Below are positions 1 to 7,814 of a stretch of 64,000 bases of DNA, in pieces. The stretch lies in NCBI GenBank assembly GCA_015059865.1, contig SUZP01000002.1, positions 1 to 64,000 on the forward strand, in the 5' to 3' direction. The notes beneath the pieces were generated by a model. The model had not been told where the DNA came from, ran no database searches, and was given only the letters and a program-made list of their open reading frames with translations. A program made the translations under genes and the position numbers. Within the stretch, counting starts at the first letter, position 1, and each line of letters begins with the position of its first letter. Source of the DNA: Rikenellaceae bacterium (GTDB lineage Bacteria > Bacteroidota > Bacteroidia > Bacteroidales > Rikenellaceae).

Positions 1-40
1 ATGATGATAAACAGTAATAAATGGTTTTGTCACCAAGAAC

Positions 41-67
41 AAAAAAAGCGCTCAAAATGAGCGCTTT
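41..67 (-). terminator. Rho-independent terminator of mnmE
   Basis: On the minus strand the stem AAAGCGCTC / GAGCGCTTT has a 5-base loop and runs directly into seven T. It lies 43 bp past the mnmE stop, so it most likely ends that transcript. Bases 1-40 and 68-109 hold nothing else that I recognise. Confidence 0.85.
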
Positions 68-109
68 GCGATAAACGATGATAAATCATTTTATCATTGG
101 TATGCAAAT

Positions 110-1438
110 TTACTTGCCGATGCAAAAGCGGCTGAAGACGTTGGATAAGATGTCGTCGGAGGTTATGCGGCCGGTGATTTCGCCGAGGGCGTTGATTGCG
201 CCTCGCAAATGCTCCGCCAGAAGTTCTGCCGAGAGTCGCTCCTTAATTGCCACCTTGGCACGATTGAGATGCATATGAGCATCGTTCAACGCATAAGCGT
301 GGCGCATATTCGACACAACAACCTCGCCCTGATATACGCTATCAAGATTGACCAACTCACTCAACTCATCGCGCAACTTGTCCGTTCCCTCGTCGTAGCG
401 AGCCGAAACATATATTGCCCCCTCGATATTACATTCATCCGTCGTATCCATCTTATTCACCACAACGAGCAATTTCTGTCGCTCGTCCACCTGCGGCAAT
501 TCGAGGTTCTTCTGCGAAGGGTCCGTTACATATATTATAATATCCGCCTCCTTAATAGCCATCTCGGTGCGTTCGATACCCATCTTTTCGAGTCTATCAT
601 CCGTCTCACGCAATCCCGCCGTATCTATAAAACGGAAGCGAATATCGTCTATCACAATGTTCTCCTCAACCGTATCGCGTGTGGTACCCGGAATATCCGA
701 CACCATAGCCCTATTGTCCTGCAAAAGGGCGTTCAGCAGCGTACTCTTGCCCACATTCGGTCTACCAACAATAGCCACTCTCACACCTTCGCGAATGGCA
801 TTTCCCATACGGAACGACTGCATAAGTCGCCACACAACAGCCTCCACCTCGTCCAACATATTTTCGAGTTGGGTGCGGTCGGCAAACTCCACATCCTCCT
901 CCGAGAAGTCGAGTTCGAGTTCCACCAACGAGCATATATCGAGAAGTTCATTGCGCAACTCATCAAGCATCCTCGAGTAGCCGCCACGCATCTGTGTCGA
1001 TGCGATAGCGTGTTCGGCACGTGTCTCCGCCGCAATCAAATCTGCCACTGCCTCCGCCTGCGAGAGGTCGATACGCCCCGCCAACAACGCTCGCTGCGAG
1101 AACTCGCCCGCTTCGGCCATACGCGCACCCTCCTCGCACAATAGGCGGATAACTTCGCTCGCAATGTAGCGTGAGCCGTGAATCGAAATTTCGACCGACT
1201 CCTCGCCCGTATAGGAGTGTGGCGCACGGAACACCGCCACCACAACGTCATCTATGACGCGCTCATAATCTCGAATCTCGCCGTAGTGTATGGTGTGTGA
1301 TTTCGCCTCGGTAAGGGGTTGCCTACCGAGGAAAATACGGTCCACCATATCCACCGAGCCTTTGCCACTCACCCTAATCACAGCGATAGCACCGCCCATC
1401 GCCGTTGCCGGTGCTACGATAATATCGTTTGTTTGCAT
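110..1438 (-). CDS. mnmE: tRNA modification GTPase MnmE
   Basis: MnmE works with MnmG to place the (carboxymethyl)aminomethyl group on wobble U34 of certain tRNAs, in the cytoplasm. The 442-residue length fits the family. The N-terminal tetrahydrofolate-binding domain covers about residues 1-120, followed by a helical domain. The inserted G domain shows the P-loop GRPNVGKS (225-232), DIPGTTRD (248-255), DTAG (272-275) and NKMD (328-331). The protein ends in FCIGK, which carries the invariant C-terminal Cys. The ATG at 1438 sits about 20 bp below a TATCTTTG promoter. The gene appears monocistronic and ends in a strong terminator. Confidence 0.97.
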   Translation of the reverse strand: MQTNDIIVAPATAMGGAIAVIRVSGKGSVDMVDRIFLGRQPLTEAKSHTIHYGEIRDYERVIDDVVVAVFRAPHSYTGEESVEISIHGSRYIASEVIRLLCEEGARMAEAGEFSQRALLAGRIDLSQAEAVADLIAAETRAEHAIASTQMRGGYSRMLDELRNELLDICSLVELELDFSEEDVEFADRTQLENMLDEVEAVVWRLMQSFRMGNAIREGVRVAIVGRPNVGKSTLLNALLQDNRAMVSDIPGTTRDTVEENIVIDDIRFRFIDTAGLRETDDRLEKMGIERTEMAIKEADIIIYVTDPSQKNLELPQVDERQKLLVVVNKMDTTDECNIEGAIYVSARYDEGTDKLRDELSELVNLDSVYQGEVVVSNMRHAYALNDAHMHLNRAKVAIKERLSAELLAEHLRGAINALGEITGRITSDDILSNVFSRFCIGK

Positions 1439-1459
1439 ATCTCAACTCTTTGTACGGGA

Positions 1460-1467
1460 CAAAGATA
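1460..1467 (-). promoter_or_regulatory. Promoter of mnmE (-7 box TATCTTTG)
   Basis: The minus strand reads TATCTTTG, a perfect match to the Bacteroidota -7 consensus TAnnTTTG, 22 bp upstream of the mnmE ATG. Confidence 0.75.
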
Positions 1468-1483
1468 CAAAAAACTATCGTTT

Positions 1484-1560
1484 TAATTGAGAATTGAGAA
1501 TTGAGAATTGAGAATTATTTTCGCCACAAAGCTTTAACCTTTAACTCTACTCTTTTAACT
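1484..1560. repeat. Heptad tandem repeats (GAATTGA)n and (CTTTAAC)n
   Basis: Positions 1484-1518 are five units of a 7-bp repeat of GAATTGA type. Positions 1532-1560 are four degenerate units of CTTTAAC type. They lie in the gap between mnmE and the surface lipoprotein gene, outside its terminator. This is one of about a dozen loci in the window with 7-bp periodicity. Confidence 0.8.
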
Positions 1561-1596
1561 AAAAAAACTGCGCCCCTCAGTTTCGAGAAGCGCAGT
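1561..1596 (-). terminator. Terminator of the 1617-5000 lipoprotein gene
   Basis: On the minus strand, ACTGCGC pairs with GCGCAGT across a 16-base loop and is followed by seven T. It starts 20 bp after the lipoprotein stop codon. Confidence 0.8.
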
Positions 1597-1616
1597 GTAT
1601 AAATTCAAACCTATTA

Positions 1617-4600
1617 CTATGGCTCAGGAACAAAAGTCACGCCATCTGGAATAGTACAAGTATCGAGGTGCAAGTTTGCGACATTTGTATTATCGTAAAC
1701 ATGAAGCAACTCTGCGAACAACTCCGACTGCATTGTATTGCCTGCAATATCGAATACTACATCCTTAACCTCGTCAGAAGTTTTAACAGTAATACCTGCT
1801 GCAAAGCCCTTACCCGATGTTACACAAGGATTTACAATCTTATTATTTGTAAAGGTAACTTTCTCAAATGCATCTTGTGGGTTGAAGCGAATTTGTACAG
1901 AGTAACGATACTGGTCATTGAAAGTACAATTATCAATCAAGCAGTTCGAACGACACCAAATTGGACGATTTCCTCCACAATTAAATGTACAATCCTTAAC
2001 TCGCAAGCTATAACCGTCAGTATCGCCAATCCATGCAGCACCAATATAGATACCATACGCTGTGTTTGCCAACTCAAACACGCAATCCTCGATAGTATAA
2101 TCTGCACAATAAGCACCAACACACGCATTGGTCTGGTCTCTATCTGTTACACCTGTACCACGCTTATTAGGATTTTCCAGTGTCAAACCTTTGAGTGCAA
2201 TTCTTGAATATGAGAAACCATAAATCAAACCATTAATCACAGCACCCTCGGTCGAAGACAAGCTCACATACTTGTTACTTGGCACCGACAATGTACCCTC
2301 ATAAGTACCAGCCGGAAGAACAATATTTACAAACTCTTTTGCAGGAGCATTAGCAACGATAGTCGCTACCTCTGCCAACGATGCAGCCTTATACTCTACC
2401 AATACATTACTCCAATCGACAATATTATTAATCTCTCCACAGAGTTTAGTAAGGCCAGTGTTATTCGAAACGCTACCCGAAACAGGATAATCCGCCTGTG
2501 CAGAGCCGATAAACAAACCACAACGATTACCGAGAGCCTCAAAAATATTACCCTCAACAACGCAGTTAGTAATCGAGTTGCCTGTACCGCTGAAGTAACC
2601 TACCAAGCCTCCACAATGCCCCTTATAGATATTATCATCGAAGAAGTTGCTTACAATGGTAGAATTCTTCACAGAACAGTTCTCAATCTCAAGCGGATAA
2701 TTGCCATCTTTGTAGCCAACAAGACCTCCAACATACTTACCCGAACCAATTGTACAATTAACAACATGACAGTTGCTTAACTTGCGAGTAGTGTTGGAGT
2801 GAGTCTCCATAAAGCCGATGAGTGCTCCTGCTGCGCTCTCTGACTTATCGGTTGCATTAGTAGCAACGAAGGTTGAATTCGAAATAGTCACATTCTTGAT
2901 ATCGAAGTTGTCAGTATCAGCAAAAAGCGCACTCTTTCCACTCTCTCCAACAACCTCTATACCTGAAATTGTATATCCATTACCATCAAAAACAAGGTTA
3001 GAGAATGCTCTTGGAGCGTACTCAACACCTGTCAAATCGACATCAGTAGTCAATGAGATATTAGCAGTTGCTGGTGCATCAACAACAGCAGTAGCAAGAC
3101 CTGCACCTGTCGAAACGAGGTAGTTGCCACCATCAACAACATAACCCTTGTTATCCTCAATAGTATACCAACCATCTCCATCAGTATCAGCAAGTTTATC
3201 TGTATTTACCCAAGTTGGATAATATTGATTTCCGTAGCCAGCATAAATTGTATCTTCCTGTGGTTTGTAGTTACCACCAGCAAACACAACCTTCGAGATA
3301 GCAGGTGCATTGTTTTCTGCTTCGATAATTGCACGCTCATACTGTGGGTTAAAGCCTGCGGCAGGAACATTCTCGAAGTTTCCGTCATTGAGAATAAGAG
3401 TACCACCCGAACTCATAACAATACCCAACCAGCCACCGTGAGTATCACCAGTGCTGTATGTATTGTTGTTAATCATCTTATAGTTACCTCCATTTACAGT
3501 AAGCTCACCGCCACCCCAGACGCCAAAACATACCGAGTTGTAAGGTGCACTATACATTCCAATTACAGTTATATCACAATCATTTATAACACCCTTAGTA
3601 TTAGAGCCGACAACGACACCTGCACCATAGTTTACACTGATATTACAATTATTGACCTCTATTTCACCTGCATAAATATCAGCAACTCTGTGGCCACCAC
3701 GCTGGCTACCTACGATATTGAGATTGTCAAGTACAACTTTACCAGTCGATTCAGAATATACGACACTCGAACCGCCAGTAGATGTACCAGTTCCATTAGT
3801 CATATGATTTGTACTCTCTACCTCTATTGAACCATTTGTTAATGTGAGGTTAGCATCACCTGTTACAGTAAAGAGCTTTGCACGGTCGCTTTCTGCTACA
3901 TCAGGAAGAGTAATAGTAAAGCCATTGAGATTAATCTCGGTATCCTTGTCGATAGTAAAACCAGCAGGATTGCTATTAAGTACGATATTACCATTCAAAG
4001 AGATAAGACCACCCTTTGCAATTTGGTTTGCAAAAACATCGTTAGGATTGTACTCACCCTCTGGTGTAGGGAGAATCTCAACCTTGATATTGCCCTGCTC
4101 GGTCAAGAGGTTACCAACAAGGTTTGTACGCCAGTTACGGCGTGCAGGTGCTTGTGGTACCTCTACAACGATATCGGTCTGACCTGGTGCCGAGATTGTC
4201 ATTGTACATGTTGCAAGCGACATCTCCTTGGTCTCTACCTCTGGGTCTGGCCACAAAAGATAGTTCATTGCCAACCAATCGTAGGTGTCGCCCTCCTTTG
4301 TTGTGAAGGTGGTCTCCTCCGATGGAAGAGCTGCTGCTGCGTATGTTACAGTTGTCAAACCATCAACTGTGCCATTAGCCAAGTTGAGGGTTGTGTATGC
4401 CTGAGCAGTGAACTTGGTGGTTACGCCAGTAGCACGAATATCGAGGCCTACAGCCTTTGCATCTGCTGTGTCTGCTGTACCAAAGTTAATCTGCGCAAAT
4501 GGGCGCTTCAAATATACGGTCTCGTTTACAGTGCCATTAACTGTGAGAGCCAACTTCTTGCCGAAGAAAGCATCGCGAGTGTCGTCGTTTGCCTCATCGG

Positions 4601-5000
4601 TAGCAGCATAATTAACTGTTACAGTAGGTGTTACTGTTGCATCACCAAGATTGCCAAGGTTAGCGGTGTAGTAACCTTTACCCGGAGCCTGAGCCCAGAA
4701 TACGAAGTTATAGGTCTTGTTCTTCACAAGACGAAGCGAAAGCTCCTTAACAAGCGAGCCGTTCTCGAATGAAACGGTCTCCTTTTTGAGGAGTGTCCAC
4801 GCTGCATCATAGACAGCATAAGTCAGCTCAGTAGCCTTCTTACCATCATTGATAGCACGCGAACCCAATGTCGGTGCTTGGAGTGTGAAGTTTACAACAC
4901 CCTCCTCACCTACTACTTGCACATCCGATGTTGCATCGGTTGTACACGACACTGCAAACAATCCCACGATTGCAGCAAGCGACAAAAATAGCTTTTTCAT
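1617..5000 (-). CDS. Large surface lipoprotein, fimbrillin-like N-terminus and beta-helix repeats
   Basis: This is a 1127-residue exported lipoprotein. The signal peptide ends in AVSC with the lipid Cys at residue 19, followed by an acidic/Thr stretch. About residues 35-300 resemble the DUF6562/fimbrillin-like domains of Bacteroidota surface proteins. The remainder is rich in short repeats of the kind that form right-handed beta-helices (repeated NGG, NCxI and GLVGY motifs), including GLUG-like pieces around residues 700-860. No catalytic motif is visible, so adhesion or a structural surface role is only an inference. The TATATTTG promoter and a G9 hairpin leader lie upstream. The gene is monocistronic with its own terminator. 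It pairs in style and leader structure with the lipoprotein at 7815-10634. Confidence 0.75.
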   Translation of the reverse strand: MKKLFLSLAAIVGLFAVSCTTDATSDVQVVGEEGVVNFTLQAPTLGSRAINDGKKATELTYAVYDAAWTLLKKETVSFENGSLVKELSLRLVKNKTYNFVFWAQAPGKGYYTANLGNLGDATVTPTVTVNYAATDEANDDTRDAFFGKKLALTVNGTVNETVYLKRPFAQINFGTADTADAKAVGLDIRATGVTTKFTAQAYTTLNLANGTVDGLTTVTYAAAALPSEETTFTTKEGDTYDWLAMNYLLWPDPEVETKEMSLATCTMTISAPGQTDIVVEVPQAPARRNWRTNLVGNLLTEQGNIKVEILPTPEGEYNPNDVFANQIAKGGLISLNGNIVLNSNPAGFTIDKDTEINLNGFTITLPDVAESDRAKLFTVTGDANLTLTNGSIEVESTNHMTNGTGTSTGGSSVVYSESTGKVVLDNLNIVGSQRGGHRVADIYAGEIEVNNCNISVNYGAGVVVGSNTKGVINDCDITVIGMYSAPYNSVCFGVWGGGELTVNGGNYKMINNNTYSTGDTHGGWLGIVMSSGGTLILNDGNFENVPAAGFNPQYERAIIEAENNAPAISKVVFAGGNYKPQEDTIYAGYGNQYYPTWVNTDKLADTDGDGWYTIEDNKGYVVDGGNYLVSTGAGLATAVVDAPATANISLTTDVDLTGVEYAPRAFSNLVFDGNGYTISGIEVVGESGKSALFADTDNFDIKNVTISNSTFVATNATDKSESAAGALIGFMETHSNTTRKLSNCHVVNCTIGSGKYVGGLVGYKDGNYPLEIENCSVKNSTIVSNFFDDNIYKGHCGGLVGYFSGTGNSITNCVVEGNIFEALGNRCGLFIGSAQADYPVSGSVSNNTGLTKLCGEINNIVDWSNVLVEYKAASLAEVATIVANAPAKEFVNIVLPAGTYEGTLSVPSNKYVSLSSTEGAVINGLIYGFSYSRIALKGLTLENPNKRGTGVTDRDQTNACVGAYCADYTIEDCVFELANTAYGIYIGAAWIGDTDGYSLRVKDCTFNCGGNRPIWCRSNCLIDNCTFNDQYRYSVQIRFNPQDAFEKVTFTNNKIVNPCVTSGKGFAAGITVKTSDEVKDVVFDIAGNTMQSELFAELLHVYDNTNVANLHLDTCTIPDGVTFVPEP

Positions 5001-5114
5001 AGTGTGTGAAAATTTAAAATAAGTAAATAATAAAAGTGTATGTTATAATAATGTGTATATTAAAAAAATATCCGTTAACTCTTGTAATTCGTTGCAACCC
5101 AGCGCTTTAAAGCC

Positions 5115-5152
5115 GAAAATACCCCCCCCCGAAAAAAATCGGGACGGGCATT
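5115..5152 (-). promoter_or_regulatory. 5' leader hairpin with G9 tract upstream of the 1617-5000 lipoprotein
   Basis: On the minus-strand transcript, CCCGTCCCGA pairs with TCGGGGGGGG across a T-rich loop, with one mismatch and one wobble. The 3' arm is a run of nine G (C9 at 5122-5130 on the plus strand), followed by TATTTT. It begins roughly 25 nt after the expected transcription start and about 115 nt before the ATG. A structure of the same design and spacing sits in the leader of the other large lipoprotein (7341-7378). Homopolymer G runs of this length are prone to slippage, so variable expression is plausible but unproven. Confidence 0.65.
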
Positions 5153-5179
5153 TTTAAACCTACGCTTTCTAACTGAATA

Positions 5180-5187
5180 CAAATATA
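5180..5187 (-). promoter_or_regulatory. Promoter of the 1617-5000 lipoprotein (TATATTTG)
   Basis: TATATTTG on the minus strand is a perfect TAnnTTTG -7 box. It lies 180 bp upstream of the ATG and just downstream of the rpsA terminator. Confidence 0.7.
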
Positions 5188-5218
5188 GTGAAAATTTTGT
5201 AGAAATAACTATTTTTTT

Positions 5219-5266
5219 GAAAAAAATTAAAGGTGGTTGCTCAACAAACTTGTTGGACAACCACCT
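5219..5266 (-). terminator. Terminator of rpsA
   Basis: On the minus strand, AGGTGGTTG pairs with CAACCACCT. An inner CCAACA/TGTTG pairing adds to it, giving a long hairpin followed by TTAATTTTTTT. It starts 33 bp after the rpsA stop. Its inner sequence resembles the terminator at 50371-50417. Confidence 0.85.
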
Positions 5267-5298
5267 CTTTGTGGAAGTTCTAATTAGAACAATGCAGA

Positions 5299-7080
5299 CT
5301 ATTTCTTCTCCATCTGAGCCTTCAACTCTGCAAGACCAGCGATGTCACCCAAAGTGGTCTTCTCAACCGACTGCTGAATCTTCTTTACAGAAGACTTTGT
5401 AGCCTCGGCTGCTGCCTTACGCTCAGCCTTCTCAGCTGCTGCGGCCTCGCGCTTTGCCTCCTCGAAGATACGAGTGTGCGACAATGTTACGCGCTTAGTA
5501 GCCTTCGAGAACTCGATAACCTTGAACTCTGCGGTCTCGCCCTTCTTGATTGTCGAGCCATCCTCCTTAACCAACTGACGAGCTGGTGCGAAGCCCTCGA
5601 TATTCTCGCCGAGCGATACGATAGCACCCTTCTCGGTAAGCTCTACAACGGTACCTGTGTGAACTGAATCAACAGTGTACTGCTGCTCGAACTCGTTCCA
5701 AGGATTCTCCTCCAACTGCTTGTGACCAAGGCTCAAACGACGGTTCTCCTTGTCGATTTCGAGAACTACTACCTCGATGTCAGCACCTACCTGAGTAAAC
5801 TCGCCTGGGTGCTTAACCTTCTTAGTCCACGAGAGGTCAGAGATGTGAATCAAACCATCGATACCCTCCTCAATCTCAACGAATACACCGAAGTTAGTGA
5901 AGTTGCGAACCTTTGCAGTGCACTTTGTACCAACTGGGTACTTAGCCTCGATATTCTCCCATGGGTCAGCGGTGAGCTGCTTGATACCGAGCGACATCTT
6001 GCGCTCCTCGCGGTCGAGAGTCAATACAACAGCCTCAACCTCGTCACCAACCTTCATAAAGTCCTGAGCCGAACGCAAGTGCTGGCTCCACGACATCTCC
6101 GAAACATGGATAAGACCCTCAACACCAGGAGCAATCTCAACGAATGCACCATAGTCAGCCATAACAACTACCTTACCCTTAACGGTGTCGCCAACATTCA
6201 AGTTAGCATCGAGAGCCTCCCAAGGGTGAGCAGAGAGCTGCTTCAAACCGAGAGCGATACGCTTCTTGGTCTCGTCGAAGTCGATGATAACAACCTGCAA
6301 CTTCTGGTCGAGAGCAACAACCTCCTCTGGATGGCTTACGCGGCCCCACGAGAGGTCTGTGATGTGGATAAGACCATCAACGCCACCGAGGTCGATGAAT
6401 ACGCCATACGAAGTGATGTTCTTAACAACACCCTCCAAAATCTGGCCCTTCTCCAACTTCGACATAATAACCTGCTTCTGTGCCTCCAACTCAGCCTCGA
6501 TAAGAGCCTTGTGCGAAACGACAACATTGCGGTACTCCTGATTAATCTTAACAACCTTGAACTCCATGGTCTTATCGACATATACATCGTAGTCGCGGAT
6601 TGGCTTAACATCAATCTGCGAGCCTGGCAAGAATGCCTCGATGCCGAATACATCGACAATCATACCGCCCTTAGTGCGGCACTTAACATAGCCCTTGATA
6701 ATCTCGTCTTTCTCCATCGCCTCGTTAACACGATCCCACGATTTGAGCTGACGAGCCTTCTTGTGCGAGAGAAGGAGCTGACCTCCCTTATCCTCTACCG
6801 ACTCAACATAGACCTCAACCTTGTCGCCAACTTTAAGGTCTGCATCATAACGGAACTCCGCTGCAGGGATAACACCCTCGCTCTTGTAGCCGATATTTAC
6901 GATTACCTCACGCTTGTTAATCTCGGTAACTGTACCCTCAACGGTCTCACCTACCGCGATGTTAGACATAGAGTCGCTATACGCCTTCTCAATCTCCTCT
7001 TTGGTCTGATTGTAAAGACCTGACTCATTCTCAAACGCAGCCCAATCAAAATTCTCGACTGCAACATTTGTATTCTCCAT
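5299..7080 (-). CDS. rpsA: 30S ribosomal protein S1
   Basis: S1 binds mRNA on the small ribosomal subunit and helps initiation, which matters in Bacteroidota because Shine-Dalgarno sites are weak there. The 593-residue protein has an acidic N-terminus and a series of S1 (OB-fold) repeats. These are recognisable by recurring GVFV(E/D) and GLIH(V/I)S(D/E)(M/L)SW blocks, and the later copies end in KQL-type linkers (LGxKQLxxxPW). The tail is Ala/Lys-rich. I chose the ATG at 7080; an in-frame TTG seven codons earlier is less likely. The promoter at 7174-7181 and a hairpin at the mRNA 5' end precede it. Confidence 0.96.
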   Translation of the reverse strand: MENTNVAVENFDWAAFENESGLYNQTKEEIEKAYSDSMSNIAVGETVEGTVTEINKREVIVNIGYKSEGVIPAAEFRYDADLKVGDKVEVYVESVEDKGGQLLLSHKKARQLKSWDRVNEAMEKDEIIKGYVKCRTKGGMIVDVFGIEAFLPGSQIDVKPIRDYDVYVDKTMEFKVVKINQEYRNVVVSHKALIEAELEAQKQVIMSKLEKGQILEGVVKNITSYGVFIDLGGVDGLIHITDLSWGRVSHPEEVVALDQKLQVVIIDFDETKKRIALGLKQLSAHPWEALDANLNVGDTVKGKVVVMADYGAFVEIAPGVEGLIHVSEMSWSQHLRSAQDFMKVGDEVEAVVLTLDREERKMSLGIKQLTADPWENIEAKYPVGTKCTAKVRNFTNFGVFVEIEEGIDGLIHISDLSWTKKVKHPGEFTQVGADIEVVVLEIDKENRRLSLGHKQLEENPWNEFEQQYTVDSVHTGTVVELTEKGAIVSLGENIEGFAPARQLVKEDGSTIKKGETAEFKVIEFSKATKRVTLSHTRIFEEAKREAAAAEKAERKAAAEATKSSVKKIQQSVEKTTLGDIAGLAELKAQMEKK

Positions 7081-7138
7081 ACAATAAAATTTGCGATACA
7101 ATCGCTCGTTAAAAAGTTAATAATTAGTGAATTATATG

Positions 7139-7168
7139 CGTATACGGTGTGCGTACACACGCGATACG
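7139..7168 (-). promoter_or_regulatory. Hairpin at the 5' end of the rpsA mRNA
   Basis: Nested arms CGTAT/ATACG and GTGTG/CACAC are separated by a symmetric 3x3 internal loop, with a 4-base apical loop. The structure begins only a few bases after the -7 box, so it would form at the very 5' end of the rpsA transcript. A stabilising or autoregulatory role is inferred. Confidence 0.5.
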
Positions 7169-7173
7169 GAGTG

Positions 7174-7181
7174 CAAAGATA
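7174..7181 (-). promoter_or_regulatory. Promoter of rpsA (TATCTTTG)
   Basis: TATCTTTG on the minus strand matches the TAnnTTTG -7 consensus exactly. It lies about 95 bp upstream of the rpsA ATG. Confidence 0.75.
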
Positions 7182-7193
7182 TAACAAAGATTT

Positions 7194-7225
7194 CAAAATA
7201 CAAAATGTAAAATGTAAAATACAAC
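7194..7225. repeat. Heptad repeat (CAAAATR)n
   Basis: There are four 7-bp units, CAAAATA, CAAAATG, TAAAATG and TAAAATA, between the divergent rpsA and 7815-10634 promoters. Confidence 0.75.
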
Positions 7226-7286
7226 GAGGTAGATTCAACGACCAAATGCAAAATCAAGAAAAATTGTTAAAATTTATTAAAAATTG

Positions 7287-7315
7287 TTGCTTTTTACATT
7301 TTTTTAGTACCTTTG
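7287..7315 (+). promoter_or_regulatory. Promoter of the 7815-10634 lipoprotein (TTG ... TACCTTTG)
   Basis: A -33 TTG at 7287-7289 is separated by 18 bp from the -7 box TACCTTTG at 7308-7315. Both match the Bacteroidota consensus. The promoter is about 500 bp upstream of the lipoprotein ATG, so the leader is very long. Confidence 0.7.
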
Positions 7316-7340
7316 TAATAGAATAGCCAAGAACGGAGGC

Positions 7341-7378
7341 AAAATCCCTCCCCCGAAAAATTCGGGGGGGGGGATTTT
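7341..7378 (+). promoter_or_regulatory. 5' leader hairpin with G10 tract upstream of the 7815-10634 lipoprotein
   Basis: The arm AAAATCCCTCCCCCGAA (7341-7357) pairs with the arm at 7361-7378, which begins TTC, contains ten G (7364-7373) and ends ATTTT. Nine G would pair fully with one wobble; the tenth forces a bulge. The hairpin starts about 20-25 nt after the predicted start site and is followed by GGGGTTTT. This is the same design as at 5115-5152. Tract-length-dependent attenuation is a hypothesis. Confidence 0.65.
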
Positions 7379-7433
7379 GGGGTTTTAATTCACTGACTAC
7401 CAAGTTCTTAAAGCCGTTTACATAAATTTTTAT

Positions 7434-7499
7434 TTAGTGAGTAGTGAGTAGAGAGTAGTGAGGAGTTTTCAAATTGACAATTGACAATTGATAATTGAC
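7434..7499. repeat. Heptad repeats (GTAGTGA)n and (AATTGAC)n
   Basis: Positions 7434-7461 hold four 7-bp units of GTAGTGA type. Positions 7472-7499 hold four units of AATTGAC type. The second block abuts the 88-bp dispersed element and shares its boundary. Confidence 0.8.
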
Positions 7500-7580
7500 C
7501 TTCGGTCTTCACTGCTCCGCCTCGGCATAGTGTGCAAGCGCCCTCTGCTCTCGGCTTAATCGCAGCGGTGACAATTAAAG
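7494..7580 (-). repeat. Dispersed 88-bp element, copy A
   Basis: Read on the minus strand, this segment matches 29119-29206 over about 88 bases with roughly seven differences and no gaps. It begins CTTTAATTGTCACCGCTGCG and ends GACCGAAGGTCAATT, and is bordered by CAATTGT heptads. It has no coding potential that I can see. An internally deleted relative lies at 10936-10979. It may be a small non-autonomous mobile element or a structured repeat. Confidence 0.7.
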
Positions 7581-7581
7581 G

Positions 7582-7620
7582 AATTTTTAATTTTTAATTC
7601 TTAATTTTTAATTTTTAATT
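7582..7620. repeat. Heptad repeat (AATTTTT)n
   Basis: Five 7-bp units of AATTTTT type plus a partial sixth lie in the long leader of the 7815-10634 gene, directly after the 88-bp element. Confidence 0.75.
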
Positions 7621-7628
7621 ACTTTCTC

Positions 7629-7718
7629 GCGCTCCCCATAAAGCGAACGAGGTGAGCGCCGCCATTAAGGGCTTAAAGCCCGTCGCCATAAAGCAGTCGC
7701 AGACTGCGCCGCCATAAT
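7629..7718 (+). other. Chain of three short hairpins separated by CCATAAA-like spacers
   Basis: Three stems occur in a row: GCGCTC/GAGCGC, the palindrome GGGCTTAAAGCCC, and GCAGTC/GACTGC. They are separated by the repeated words CCATAAA, GCCATTAA, GCCATAAA and GCCATAA. The chain lies in the leader of the 7815-10634 gene, about 100 bp before its ATG. Its function is unknown; it could be structured leader RNA or a degenerate repeat element. Confidence 0.5.
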
Positions 7719-7814
7719 AGTTGCGCCGTGACAAGGGTAGGAGTCCGCAAAACAAAAAACAACAAAACTTTTTTTCAAAATAACTTAAAACCTAAAATCA
7801 AAACCAAAACAACA

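Noticed and set aside
209..1144. Long open frame antisense to mnmE
   Set aside because: Its translation is low-complexity and resembles no protein. It lies entirely opposite a well-conserved GTPase and is a codon-bias shadow. The same applies to other long antisense frames at 3225-3830, 5722-7023, 14420-14914, 36000-36600 and 49053-50147.
1617..5000. Possible CRISPR-like or direct DNA repeats in the large lipoprotein genes
   Set aside because: The repetition is at protein level (beta-helix and GLUG-like motifs) with divergent DNA; no regular repeat-spacer pattern exists.
5075..5260. 61-codon ORF on the minus strand crossing the G9 hairpin
   Set aside because: It runs through the rpsA terminator and the promoter of the lipoprotein, has no family resemblance, and would start upstream of the predicted transcript.
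7728..7814. Upstream-extended start for the 7815-10634 lipoprotein
   Set aside because: The extension (about 29 residues, Lys/Asn/Thr-rich) would bury the signal peptide. The ATG at 7815 places a normal lipoprotein signal at the N-terminus.
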